DNA of 6,887 nucleotides, taken from AM-2324 sp042091035 (GTDB lineage: Bacteria; Bacteroidota; Bacteroidia; Chitinophagales; Saprospiraceae). Numbering within the stretch: the stretch's first letter is position 1; each line of letters starts with the position of its first letter. The notes under the pieces were generated by a model. It saw nothing but the letters and a program-made list of their open reading frames with translations. It searched no databases and was not told the DNA's origin. The position numbers and the translations under genes were made by a program. The stretch is taken from assembly GCA_042091035.1 (NCBI GenBank), contig JBELIG010000175.1, positions 1-6,887 of the forward strand, given 5' to 3'. Shown here piece after piece: positions 1-6,841 of this stretch.

Positions 1-1957
1 CAAAGACATAGCGAACAGGATCAATGATTGTAGTGAAGCCATAATCAGATAGAGAAGCTTCATTTCCATTTTTACCCCAACTGGCCTTCAGTTTTAAGAA
101 GTTCAAAGACTTGAGGATATTGTAATCTTTCGTGATCAACCAACCTGCAGATACAGCTGGGAAATTAGCAAACTTATTTTCTGCACCAAATCTTGAAGAT
201 CCATCTCTACGCATAGAGGCCGTTAGGAAGTATTTATCTTTGTAGTTATAGTTTACTCTTGTAAAATAAGAAAGCAAGGCAGATTCAGAGATCCATTCTC
301 CTATACTTCTATTGTCCATATTGCCATCGTTGATATTTTGCGCGGCAATAAATGCATCTTCAGGGGTATTCACAGGTAAGTCAGCAAGACCAACATATAG
401 GCCTTCTGAATTACGCTCTCTAAATGATGTACCCACTAAGGCAGATACTGTATGTGTTTCTGCAAATGTCTTATTGTATTCTAGTAAATTTTCTACAAGG
501 AAATTAGTCCATTTAAGTTTTTCCTTTGAAACCGAATTTTGGTCAACTCGTTCATGGACAAATGTTCCTGTAGAATCTAGATTATAAGATGGACCAAATC
601 CGAAATTCTCTGCAAAGGTTATATCCATCGATGCATTCGTCTTGAATGTAAGTGCTTGGCCAATTTTTAATTCTTGTCCAATAAGTCCAATAAGTCGATC
701 AGATGTGAAGGTGCTGTACGTTTTATCTATTCGGTTAACAGGATTCTTTACATCTCCTACTACGTACGGGGAGAAGTTGAAAGATCCGTCATCTTTATAT
801 ACGCTGGTGATTGGATCTATATTCAAAGCAAATGCGACAGGAGACGAGAATTCATTGTTCTCTGGAAGTGCATTTCTTTTGAAGCGTGTATAGTTCACAT
901 TTGTAACAATCTTGAACCAATCCTTAACTTGATTGGATCCTTTAAAACGCGCGGAGTATCTTTCAAAGGCAGATTTTTCACCACCTACAATTCCATCTTG
1001 CTTGAAATAACCACCAGTAACTCCATATGTAGTTTTGTCACTTCCTCCAAGGAAAGAAAGTTGATGACTTTCGATAGGTGCAGTTTGGAAAATCTCATTT
1101 TGCCAGTTCGTACCCTCGCCTAATGAAGCAGGATCTGGTATATTCAATGGATTGCTTTCGTTTGCCTCTAGAATTAGAGTTGCATACTCCTGCGCGTTTA
1201 GCAAATCTACAGTCCTTGCTACTTCTTGCTGACCTCTGTATCCGTCATAGGTAATAGTTCCTTTAGAACCTTTTTTACCCTCTTTGGTGGTTATGATTAC
1301 AACACCGTTTGCTCCAGATGTACCATAGATTGCCACAGATGCAGCATCCTTTAGTACACTCATAGATTCAATGTCACTTGGATTCAGGAAGTCAACACCA
1401 TCTACCCACACACCATCTACTATGTATAAGGGATCACTATTTAATGGTGTTCCTGTTCCTCGTATTCGAACAGATAATGCATTCCCTGGTGAGCCGGAAG
1501 ATTGAGTAATCTGAACTCCTGAGGTTCTTCCCTGTAGTGCCTGTTCCAGTCTTAGGTTTGCTGTTTTACTGATGTCCTCAGCGAGAACCACAGAAACAGC
1601 ACCGTTGATTTCACTACGCTTTTGAGTGCCGTAGCCTACAACAACAAACTCGTCTAGTATTTTATCTTCTGTTTCTAGAAGAATATCAATAGGATTTGTG
1701 TCAGTTATTGTGATTTTCTTTTCTCGATATCCAGTGTAGGATAGGATAATGGTTTCGTTGACAGATACTTCTAAGGTGAATTTTCCATCGAGGTCCGTGA
1801 CTGTTCCCCTGCTGGCTGTGTTGTCAACAAGAATGTTAGCACCTATAATAGGTGTCTTGTCCTTTGCGTCTAGAATGGTGCCTTCAAGTTGGAATGTCTG
1901 CCCCGCAAGGCCTGCACTCGCTAGTAAGAGTAGCACACAGTATAAATATTTGTGCAT
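1..1957 (-). CDS. SusC/RagA-family TonB-linked outer-membrane transporter, N-terminal part (C-terminus beyond left edge)
   Basis: This is an open frame of 652 codons from ATG at 1957 to the window edge, with no stop; family members usually have about 1000 residues, so roughly a third is missing. Residues 1-19 form a signal peptide (a Leu-rich core ending ASAGLAG). Residues 22-95 match a carboxypeptidase-regulatory-like beta-sandwich domain (GTILDAKDKTPIIGANILV, then TDLDGKF). The TonB-box-like stretch EFVVVGYGTQKR lies at 103-114. The plug follows, with LQGRTSGVQI, VRIRGTGTP, LYIVDGV, LKDAASVAIYG and ANGVVIITTKEG up to about 227. The beta-barrel follows, with the family hallmark RRDGSSRFG at 583-591 and a FPAVSAGW motif soon after. 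The protein imports oligosaccharides or other large nutrients across the outer membrane with a SusD-type lipoprotein, expected beyond the left edge. It has no N-terminal secretin/TonB (STN) signalling domain, so it is not a sigma/anti-sigma transducer. Substrate cannot be inferred. Family assignment is very secure. Confidence 0.96.
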   Translation of the reverse strand, partial: MHKYLYCVLLLLASAGLAGQTFQLEGTILDAKDKTPIIGANILVDNTASRGTVTDLDGKFTLEVSVNETIILSYTGYREKKITITDTNPIDILLETEDKILDEFVVVGYGTQKRSEINGAVSVVLAEDISKTANLRLEQALQGRTSGVQITQSSGSPGNALSVRIRGTGTPLNSDPLYIVDGVWVDGVDFLNPSDIESMSVLKDAASVAIYGTSGANGVVIITTKEGKKGSKGTITYDGYRGQQEVARTVDLLNAQEYATLILEANESNPLNIPDPASLGEGTNWQNEIFQTAPIESHQLSFLGGSDKTTYGVTGGYFKQDGIVGGEKSAFERYSARFKGSNQVKDWFKIVTNVNYTRFKRNALPENNEFSSPVAFALNIDPITSVYKDDGSFNFSPYVVGDVKNPVNRIDKTYSTFTSDRLIGLIGQELKIGQALTFKTNASMDITFAENFGFGPSYNLDSTGTFVHERVDQNSVSKEKLKWTNFLVENLLEYNKTFAETHTVSALVGTSFRERNSEGLYVGLADLPVNTPEDAFIAAQNINDGNMDNRSIGEWISESALLSYFTRVNYNYKDKYFLTASMRRDGSSRFGAENKFANFPAVSAGWLITKDYNILKSLNFLKLKASWGKNGNEASLSDYGFTTIIDPVRYVF

Positions 1958-1982
1958 GTGGTAATGTGTTTGCAAAAATTAT

Positions 1983-2010
1983 GTAAAAATGCCCTAGTGA
2001 AGCATTTTAC
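1983..2010. repeat. Inverted repeat in the susC upstream region
   Basis: GTAAAAATGC (1983-1992) is mirrored by GCATTTTAC (2002-2010), giving nine pairs with one bulged A and a nine-base spacer. It ends about 25 bases from the susC start codon, so it could be an operator for a dimeric regulator or a hairpin in the susC leader mRNA. There is no following T-run in the susC direction, so it does not look like an intrinsic terminator. The symmetry is seen directly; the function is inference. Confidence 0.5.
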
Positions 2011-2060
2011 TTGTTGGGTTAATTTATTATTAATTTTTTTTTAAATAAATTTAATAGCTA

Positions 2061-2129
2061 CTTCACTACTACTTGCATAGGAAGGGTTGTACTGCAAGAC
2101 TACTTTTTTGTATCTTACTACTACTGCAT
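2061..2129. repeat. Related CTACT(T)GCA motifs, candidate regulator-binding sites
   Basis: CTTCACTACTACTTGCAT (2061-2078) and CTTACTACTACTGCAT (2114-2129) are near-copies in the same orientation, differing by small indels. A shorter related GTACTGCAAG lies between them at 2089-2098. The GCA cores sit at 2075, 2094 and 2126, steps of 19 and 32 bases, roughly two and three helical turns. Such repeated sites between divergent genes would suit binding by the LuxR-type regulator encoded next door. The sequence similarity is direct observation; the binding role is inference and the TAC-rich composition could produce it by chance. Confidence 0.35.
2087..2118 (+). promoter_or_regulatory. Candidate Bacteroidota-type promoter for the regulator gene
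   Basis: TTG at 2087-2089 is followed after 21 bases by TATCTTAC at 2111-2118. The known Bacteroidota consensus is TTG or TTTG near -33 and TAnnTTTG near -7. The first six positions of the -7 box fit and the last two do not. Transcription would begin near 2125, giving a leader of about 35 bases before the start codon at 2162. The downstream CTACT(T)GCA copy would overlap the -7/start region, which would allow autoregulation. This is a weak motif match. Confidence 0.3.
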
Positions 2130-2161
2130 TATTACTCAAAGTCCCTAAATGACACTGAATT

Positions 2162-5089
2162 ATGACAATTAGATACTGCTGTTTTAGATCATTTAGCCTT
2201 TTGGTACTACTTTATTTAGTGTTTTCATCTTCTACAAGATTGAAAGGGCAGGGTATTAATATTGGCGTACCACCTATTTTGAATTATGTGAAAGAACGGT
2301 ATGAGGCTGGCACGCATAATTGGGATATAACCCAAGATAATAGGGGCGTTATTTATTTTTCGAACAACGAAGGTCTTCTAGAATTTGATGGTTCTGAATG
2401 GAGAACCTACCAGTTGGAGAATCAGACCATTTGTAGATCAGTAGCTATTGATCAATCTGGAAATATATTTGTTGGGGGACAGGGAGAGTTTGGTTGGTTT
2501 ATACCTGATTCACTAGGACAACTCAATTATCAGTCACTGATTGATCTTTTTCCGAAAGGCCAAGAAAATTTTGAGGATGTATGGGATATCATTGCTTTAG
2601 AGGATCGCTTGTTTTTTAGGACTTCACGTAAGATTTATCAGTTTGTTAATAATAAGATCAGAGTGTATATCCTTGAAGATGATTTGCTGTTTATGGGGCA
2701 GGTGGGTGAGGAAGTATGGGTGCAAGATAACGCGGGCAACCTCGTAAAATATTACGACGATCAGTTTGTTCCGGTATTGGATAGTAAACTCGAAATAGGG
2801 ATCATTACTGGGATTGTTCCATTTGATAAAGACCGCTACTTGATTTCTACCCTAAAAAAGGGACTTTTTGTTTTTAATGGAAAGTCTATTGAGCGCTTTG
2901 AAACTAGTCTCAATACTTATTTGAAACAGAATAGAATAACCTGTCTTAGGCGATCTAATCATTCTGCTGAGATACTCTTAGGGACCATGCTTGGAGGAGC
3001 TATAACTATGGATTTTGAAGGTCGAGCAATTCGTTTGTTTAATAAATCTGTAGGGCTTCAGAATAATAATATAAACAGTGCATTTTTTGATCAGTCTGAT
3101 AACTTATGGCTTGGCCTCAGTAATGGGATTGATTATATAGAGTTGAATTCGCCCTTTACCTTGATACACCCTGATGGTGAGTTAGAGGATCCTGTGTATG
3201 ATGTGGATCTTTATAACGATTACTTTTATGTAGGTACTTCAAATGGACTTTATAGTATTCCATGGCAAGAGTATTATGATCCCCTGTCCGATGTTCAATT
3301 TGAAATTATTGAAAACTCATTGGGACAGGTTTGGGGCATAGATGTTGTCGATGATTTCTTCTTATTTGGTCATCATGAGGGAGACTTTAGTGTGCAAGAG
3401 AATAAAGCTATACCTATTTCTCCTGGTGTTGGAGGATGGAAGTATTTAGAGTTTGGAGACGATAAAATGCTGTCTGGGTGTTATACTGGATTAAATTTAT
3501 TTAGTAAGAATAGTTCCGGGTCTTGGGAATTTGACTATGCCTTAAGAGGCTTTAATGAGAGTAGTCGTTTGATTCAGGTTGATTCAGATAATAGTATATG
3601 GGTCGCCCATCCATACAGAGGAGTCTTCAATGTTCAGCTTGTTCCGGGAGAGGATTCAGTTACCTTCAAGCGCTTTGATTCGATTGATGGATTAAGTTCT
3701 GATTTGTTGAATGACGTTTTTAAAATTAATGAAGAAGTTGTTTTTACTTCGGAAAAAGGGGTGTATCGTTTCAATGAGGGATCTAATCGTTTTGAGCCAT
3801 ATGAGGCTTTTCAGAATCTTATTGGGGATGAATGCAGAGTAAAGGAACTTACAGAAGATAAAAATAATAACATCTGGTTTGTAGCTGATGAGGATGTTGG
3901 AATGATCCATGTTAAAGAAAAGGGATTGGTTAAGGATTTTGAAGTGGAGTATTTTCCTTTTTTAAAAGATAAATTGCTCGGTGGTTTTGAAATGATTGTA
4001 CCCATTGATGAGCACAATGTTTTTTTTGGCTCAGACAAGGGGCTTTATCACTTTGATCCTTCTAGGGAAGTTGTAAAAGATTCTTTATTTAGAGCTTTTA
4101 TCACTCGAGTCAATTATAAAGGTGATCTAGTTTTTGGAGGAAATTATTTTGAATCGGGAAAACACCTATTTCATCAGTCTGAAGCGCAGATTAAAACTTT
4201 TGAGCATAAAGATAATGCATTTCAGTTTTTGTATTCTAGTAATTTTTATCCAGATGTGCAGCAAGTCAAATACAAGTATATGCTTTCTGGTGTTGACCAA
4301 GATTGGTCTGAATGGACTGACAAGAAGGTTAAAGAGTATACGAATCTTTCACCTGGAAACTATACGTTCAAACTGAAAGCTGTGGATAAATACGGAAATA
4401 TAAGTCCGGCACAGGAATACTCCTTTATTGTGAAAACAGAATGGTATGCAACAAGTTTTGCAAATACAATTTGGGTAATTTTAGTCATTTCTTTTGCTGC
4501 GTTTATTTTTTTATTACAAAGAACTTCACACTCTAGGGAGCGCCAAAAACTTACTTCTGAACAGAAGGAAATGGAACAAAAGCATAGGCAGGAGGTCAAG
4601 GATTCTGAAAATGCAATTGTTGAGTTGAAAAATGAAAACCTTGAAACTCAAATCCAATTTAAAAACAAAGAATTGGCCTCCACTACGATGCATCTGGTTC
4701 AAAAAGTAGAGATGATCAAAACACTTCAAGCGGAGCTTAATAAAATCACAACCTCGGATAAAAGCATCAATGACTTGAAAAGAGATGTTTCAAAATTGAT
4801 TAGAATGCTTAATGCTGATGAGCAACTTGATAATGAATGGGAACAATTTGCTTACCACTTTGATGAGGTTCACTCTAATTTTTTGAAACGGATTTCTGAA
4901 GAGTATCCTCAATTGAAGCCAAACGACCACAGACTTTGTGCATACCTGCGAATGAATCTTTCAACCAAGGAAATTGCTCACTTATTGAATCTGTCCGTCC
5001 GTGGAGTTGAGGCTAGTCGATACAGGTTGCGTAAAAAAATTGGACTGGATACGGAAGAGAATCTTACTGAGTTTATGATGCGCTTTTAG
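2162..5089 (+). CDS. Membrane-spanning one-component regulator: periplasmic beta-propeller sensor, Y_Y_Y domain, LuxR-type HTH
   Basis: A 975-residue protein. Residues 11-22 are a hydrophobic signal-peptide core, probably cleaved near 28-30. Residues about 35-690 carry Reg_prop-like beta-propeller repeats, seen as D-x-x-G/N-x-I/L-x-F/W strands (RGVIYFSNNEGLLEF at 61-75, DNLWLGLSNGIDYI at 313-326, DSDNSIWVA from 474, DKNNNIWFV from 566); the length suits two seven-bladed propellers. A Y_Y_Y domain spans about 693-757, with Tyr704/706, Tyr726 and Tyr734. One membrane helix is at 769-785, then a charged coiled coil at about 789-870. The C-terminus (about 915-975) is a LuxR-type helix-turn-helix: LSTKEIAHLLNLSVRGVEAS at 933-952. 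There is no histidine kinase, receiver or ATPase domain, unlike hybrid two-component systems with the same sensor. It presumably senses a ligand in the periplasm and directly controls the divergent susC operon. The ATG follows an A/T-rich stretch with no Shine-Dalgarno site. The ligand is unknown. Confidence 0.92.
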   Translation: MTIRYCCFRSFSLLVLLYLVFSSSTRLKGQGINIGVPPILNYVKERYEAGTHNWDITQDNRGVIYFSNNEGLLEFDGSEWRTYQLENQTICRSVAIDQSGNIFVGGQGEFGWFIPDSLGQLNYQSLIDLFPKGQENFEDVWDIIALEDRLFFRTSRKIYQFVNNKIRVYILEDDLLFMGQVGEEVWVQDNAGNLVKYYDDQFVPVLDSKLEIGIITGIVPFDKDRYLISTLKKGLFVFNGKSIERFETSLNTYLKQNRITCLRRSNHSAEILLGTMLGGAITMDFEGRAIRLFNKSVGLQNNNINSAFFDQSDNLWLGLSNGIDYIELNSPFTLIHPDGELEDPVYDVDLYNDYFYVGTSNGLYSIPWQEYYDPLSDVQFEIIENSLGQVWGIDVVDDFFLFGHHEGDFSVQENKAIPISPGVGGWKYLEFGDDKMLSGCYTGLNLFSKNSSGSWEFDYALRGFNESSRLIQVDSDNSIWVAHPYRGVFNVQLVPGEDSVTFKRFDSIDGLSSDLLNDVFKINEEVVFTSEKGVYRFNEGSNRFEPYEAFQNLIGDECRVKELTEDKNNNIWFVADEDVGMIHVKEKGLVKDFEVEYFPFLKDKLLGGFEMIVPIDEHNVFFGSDKGLYHFDPSREVVKDSLFRAFITRVNYKGDLVFGGNYFESGKHLFHQSEAQIKTFEHKDNAFQFLYSSNFYPDVQQVKYKYMLSGVDQDWSEWTDKKVKEYTNLSPGNYTFKLKAVDKYGNISPAQEYSFIVKTEWYATSFANTIWVILVISFAAFIFLLQRTSHSRERQKLTSEQKEMEQKHRQEVKDSENAIVELKNENLETQIQFKNKELASTTMHLVQKVEMIKTLQAELNKITTSDKSINDLKRDVSKLIRMLNADEQLDNEWEQFAYHFDEVHSNFLKRISEEYPQLKPNDHRLCAYLRMNLSTKEIAHLLNLSVRGVEASRYRLRKKIGLDTEENLTEFMMRF

Positions 5090-5129
5090 TTTTAGTCTAG
5101 AGGATTAGTAATCACTTTAAATAAATATT

Positions 5130-5648
5130 ATGTACTTGAGTCTATTGTCAAGGCCTTTAATGGTTCTATTGTTGGTTAACTTAATGCTCTATTCTTGCAA
5201 TCCTAATGAATCAGATTTAAACAAGAACGATAGTGAGAAGAATGTATCTGCAATTAGCATCAAGCAGATTGTAAATACCGAAAATGCTCCGGAAGCACTT
5301 GGACCCTATAATCAGTCTGTTCGATTTGGAGATATGGTATTTATTTCTGGACAGATTGCTATAGATTCGAATACAGGGATGGTTATGAAGGAGCTAAACA
5401 TAGAAGAACAGTCTAATTTAGTTTTGAAGAATCTTCAGGCTATACTTCTAGCCCATGGTCTTAGCTTTGAAGATGTGCTAAAGACAACAGTTTTTATAAC
5501 TGATATGAATGATTATTCAAAATTCAATGCAGTCTATTCTAAGTATTTTGAAAATGATTTTGCCCCGGCAAGGGAGTTGGTGGAAGTAGCAGCTTTACCT
5601 GCTGGTGTTCAGGTCGAAATTTCTCTTATCGCAGGTATTACTAAATAA
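5130..5648 (+). CDS. RidA/YjgF/YER057c-family protein with a lipoprotein-type signal peptide
   Basis: A 172-residue protein. Residues about 45-172 are a complete RidA domain: GPYNQ at 58-62, ISGQI at 72-76, VFITDMNDYSKFN at 121-133, PARELVEVAALP at 146-157 and VEISLIAG at 162-169. The residues known to matter in RidA enzymes are present: Tyr60, Gly74, Asn133, the substrate-binding Arg148 and Glu163. RidA hydrolyses reactive enamine/imine intermediates (2-aminoacrylate and relatives) made by PLP enzymes. Family members are usually about 125-130 residues and cytosolic. Here about 40 residues are added: a hydrophobic segment (10-20), a lipobox-like LYSC with Cys23, then an Asn/Ser/Asp/Lys-rich linker. 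There is no Met between 23 and 69, so a cytosolic start would lose part of the domain, although Met11 or Met19 could also start. It begins 40 bp after the regulator with no terminator between, so co-transcription is likely. Tyr at the -2 lipobox position is atypical. The domain assignment is secure; its location in the cell is inferred. Confidence 0.9.
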   Translation: MYLSLLSRPLMVLLLVNLMLYSCNPNESDLNKNDSEKNVSAISIKQIVNTENAPEALGPYNQSVRFGDMVFISGQIAIDSNTGMVMKELNIEEQSNLVLKNLQAILLAHGLSFEDVLKTTVFITDMNDYSKFNAVYSKYFENDFAPARELVEVAALPAGVQVEISLIAGITK

Positions 5649-5653
5649 AGAAA

Positions 5654-5681
5654 AAAAGAATTCGCCAAAGCGAATTCTTTT
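5654..5681. terminator. Bidirectional intrinsic terminator between convergent genes
   Basis: AAAAGAATTCGC (5654-5665) pairs perfectly with GCGAATTCTTTT (5670-5681) around a CAAA loop. The 12-bp stem ends in T on the plus strand and is followed on the minus strand by a longer T-run (the A-run at 5651-5657 read in reverse). It begins six bases after the RidA-like stop codon and ends five bases before the stop of the convergent membrane gene, so it can end transcripts from both sides. Confidence 0.92.
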
Positions 5682-5685
5682 CATG

Positions 5686-6111
5686 TTAGTTTTCCTTAAT
5701 TGGAATCTTATTCGTGGACATTAGGTAGAAACCTATTGCTGGTAAAACCATAAGGATACCATGCAGGTAAACTGCCATGCCAGGAACAGTTTCATCGCCT
5801 TTAACAACGAAAATTCCGATCAAGTTAATTGCGAATAACGAGAGAAAAGTTTTCAGCGCAAATGATTTGAAAACTTTAGTCCCATCATAGTTTAGTTTGT
5901 TAGGAAATGCCAAAATTGCCTGCAAACCCCAAAGCCCAGCGACTAATAAATGAGATAACTCATCCTCCGCTATAAACTTTTGCATTTCAGCACCAAACAC
6001 CAAGATTCCGTAAAGGAAATATCCCATTAGGAAAAAGAAACGTTGTCTTTTTATAACACCGTATAAAGCGATTAGTACTGGAACTGAGGCAATAAAGATC
6101 ATCGGATCCAT
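5686..6111 (-). CDS. Small five-helix integral membrane protein of unknown function
   Basis: A 141-residue hydrophobic protein that I do not recognise as a named family. Hydrophobic segments lie at about 4-20, 25-41, 53-69, 84-103 and 109-131, suggesting five inner-membrane helices, with a short Lys-containing tail (KIPIKEN). Polar residues inside or near the helices include Glu42 (FGAEMQKF), His54 (ELSHLL) and His117 (YLHG). No signal-peptide cleavage site or known catalytic motif is visible. Start: ATG at 6111 gives MDPM; the Met four codons in (6102) is an alternative. No Shine-Dalgarno site is seen. It is convergent with the RidA-like gene and divergent from the Crp/Fnr gene, which might regulate it. 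Membrane location is well supported by composition; function is not. Confidence 0.8.
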   Translation of the reverse strand: MDPMIFIASVPVLIALYGVIKRQRFFFLMGYFLYGILVFGAEMQKFIAEDELSHLLVAGLWGLQAILAFPNKLNYDGTKVFKSFALKTFLSLFAINLIGIFVVKGDETVPGMAVYLHGILMVLPAIGFYLMSTNKIPIKEN

Positions 6112-6131
6112 AGTTAGTATATTAGTTAGTA
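6111..6131. repeat. Two 9-bp direct repeats at the start of the membrane-protein gene
   Basis: TAGTTAGTA occurs at 6111-6119 and again at 6123-6131, a 12-base period, with related AGTAGTA and AAGTTAG sequence following to about 6150. Read on the minus strand this is a run of ACTAAC units leading into the start codon, the first copy overlapping it by one base. It may be a low-complexity leader, a site for a DNA-binding protein or the product of slippage. The repeat is exact; no role can be shown. Confidence 0.45.
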
Positions 6132-6266
6132 AGTAGTATTATTAAGTTAGCGATTTTTTTTTTGAATTTTAAAGTACTTCGATGATTGGGGATTTTTCTT
6201 CGGACTTTAATAATATCTTGTAATTATCTTACCTTCATACATACTGGACTAAAATCTTAAATTAAG
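6112..6266. promoter_or_regulatory. Divergent intergenic region between membrane-protein and Crp/Fnr genes
   Basis: This 155-bp spacer must hold promoters for both divergent genes. Besides the TAGTTAGTA repeats it contains a run of ten T (6154-6163) and AT-rich sequence up to the Crp/Fnr start. No pair of -33/-7 elements fitted the Bacteroidota consensus well enough to call in either direction, and no palindrome of the Crp type (TGTGA-N6-TCACA) is present. No coding potential is seen. Confidence 0.55.
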
Positions 6267-6833
6267 ATGCAAAACGTAGAAGAGTATTTTAAGCAAGAGC
6301 TGAATTTTTCAGATGAAGACTTTGAATTTTTATCCTCTAAGATGAAAAGGGTTGAATTTTCGAAGAAGTCAGAAATTACCAAGACTGGGCGTGTGGAGCG
6401 CCATTTATCTTTTTTAGAGGAAGGCGTTGTTCGATTATACATACCAAAAGAGGAGAATGATCTTACCTTTGCATTCGTTTTTAGAAATTCTTTTGTTAGT
6501 GCCTATGATTCTTTTTTGAAACAAAGCCCTTCGGAGTATTCACTTGCCACAATTACCGATAGTGTATTATATCGTATGGAGTATGATGATGTACAAGAGA
6601 TATTTAATTCTACGAGTATTGGCAATAGGATTGGCCGATTAGCAACAGAGGAGTTATTCTTGAAAAAAGCTAAGCGTGAATTGGACCTTTTAAACAAGAC
6701 TGCAGAGGAGCGATATCTCAGCTTGTTTACAGAGCGTCCTGAGTTGATTAAGGAAATTCCGCTCAAGTTCATTGCATCTTATATTGGTATCACACCTCAG
6801 GCCTTGAGCCGAATCAGAAAACGAATAATTTAA
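6267..6833 (+). CDS. Crp/Fnr-family transcriptional regulator
   Basis: A 188-residue protein of typical length for Bacteroidota Crp/Fnr regulators. Residues about 10-110 form the cyclic-nucleotide-binding-type beta-roll (LSFLEEGVVRLYIPKEEND at 47-65, ATITDSVLYRMEYDD at 94-108), followed by the long dimerisation helix (about 110-142) and a short winged-helix region ending in the recognition-helix motif LKFIASYIGITPQALSRIRK at 166-185. The region of the phosphate-binding cassette (about 72-95) lacks the GE-x-x-L and Arg-Ser/Thr residues that bind cAMP in E. coli Crp, and the protein has no cysteine, so neither cAMP binding nor an Fnr-type iron-sulfur cluster is supported. The effector is unknown. 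The gene lies eight bases before the next plus-strand gene and is divergent from the small membrane protein, both plausible targets. The ATG follows an A-rich leader without a Shine-Dalgarno site. Confidence 0.92.
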   Translation: MQNVEEYFKQELNFSDEDFEFLSSKMKRVEFSKKSEITKTGRVERHLSFLEEGVVRLYIPKEENDLTFAFVFRNSFVSAYDSFLKQSPSEYSLATITDSVLYRMEYDDVQEIFNSTSIGNRIGRLATEELFLKKAKRELDLLNKTAEERYLSLFTERPELIKEIPLKFIASYIGITPQALSRIRKRII

Positions 6834-6841
6834 AGCAAGGT

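Larger units (their letters stand above)
1958..2161. promoter_or_regulatory. Divergent intergenic region between susC-like gene and its likely regulator
   Basis: This 204-bp spacer must carry the promoters of both divergent genes. It is strongly AT-rich in the middle (about 2019-2054, including a run of T), with an imperfect inverted pair AATTTATT (2021-2028) and AATAAATT (2044-2051). I see no coding potential and no Shine-Dalgarno sequence before either start codon, which is normal for Bacteroidota. No convincing -33/-7 pair was found for the susC direction: TAATTTTTG just upstream of its start resembles a -7 box but has an extra base and no TTG at the right distance. Candidate sites are listed separately. 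Confidence 0.7.

Noticed and set aside
312..1123. Plus-strand open frames of 83-149 residues opposite the transporter gene
   Set aside because: They lie antisense to a continuous, clearly recognisable SusC frame on the minus strand and their translations show no domain-like pattern.
1749..1964. Plus-strand 71-residue open frame covering the transporter's signal peptide and N-terminal domain
   Set aside because: It is the reverse-complement shadow of the well-supported SusC N-terminus.
1963..1980. -7-like TAATTTTTG box (minus strand) as the susC promoter
   Set aside because: It has one base too many between TA and TTTG, no TTG element about 20 bases upstream, and would leave almost no leader before the start codon.
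2021..2051. AT-rich inverted pair as a possible terminator or origin element
   Set aside because: The arms are only eight A/T pairs in a very AT-rich stretch, which is likely by chance, and no G/C stem, iterons or DnaA boxes accompany them.
3692..4729. Minus-strand and alternative-frame open frames inside the regulator gene
   Set aside because: They overlap an intact 975-codon gene with recognisable domains throughout; the short frames have no start context or family resemblance.
6186..6220. TTG and TAATATCTTG as a promoter for the Crp/Fnr gene
   Set aside because: The spacing and the -7 match are both poor, so it is not distinguishable from the AT-rich background.
6257..6772. Minus-strand open frames of 61 and 89 residues within the Crp/Fnr gene
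   Set aside because: Antisense shadows of a well-supported regulator.
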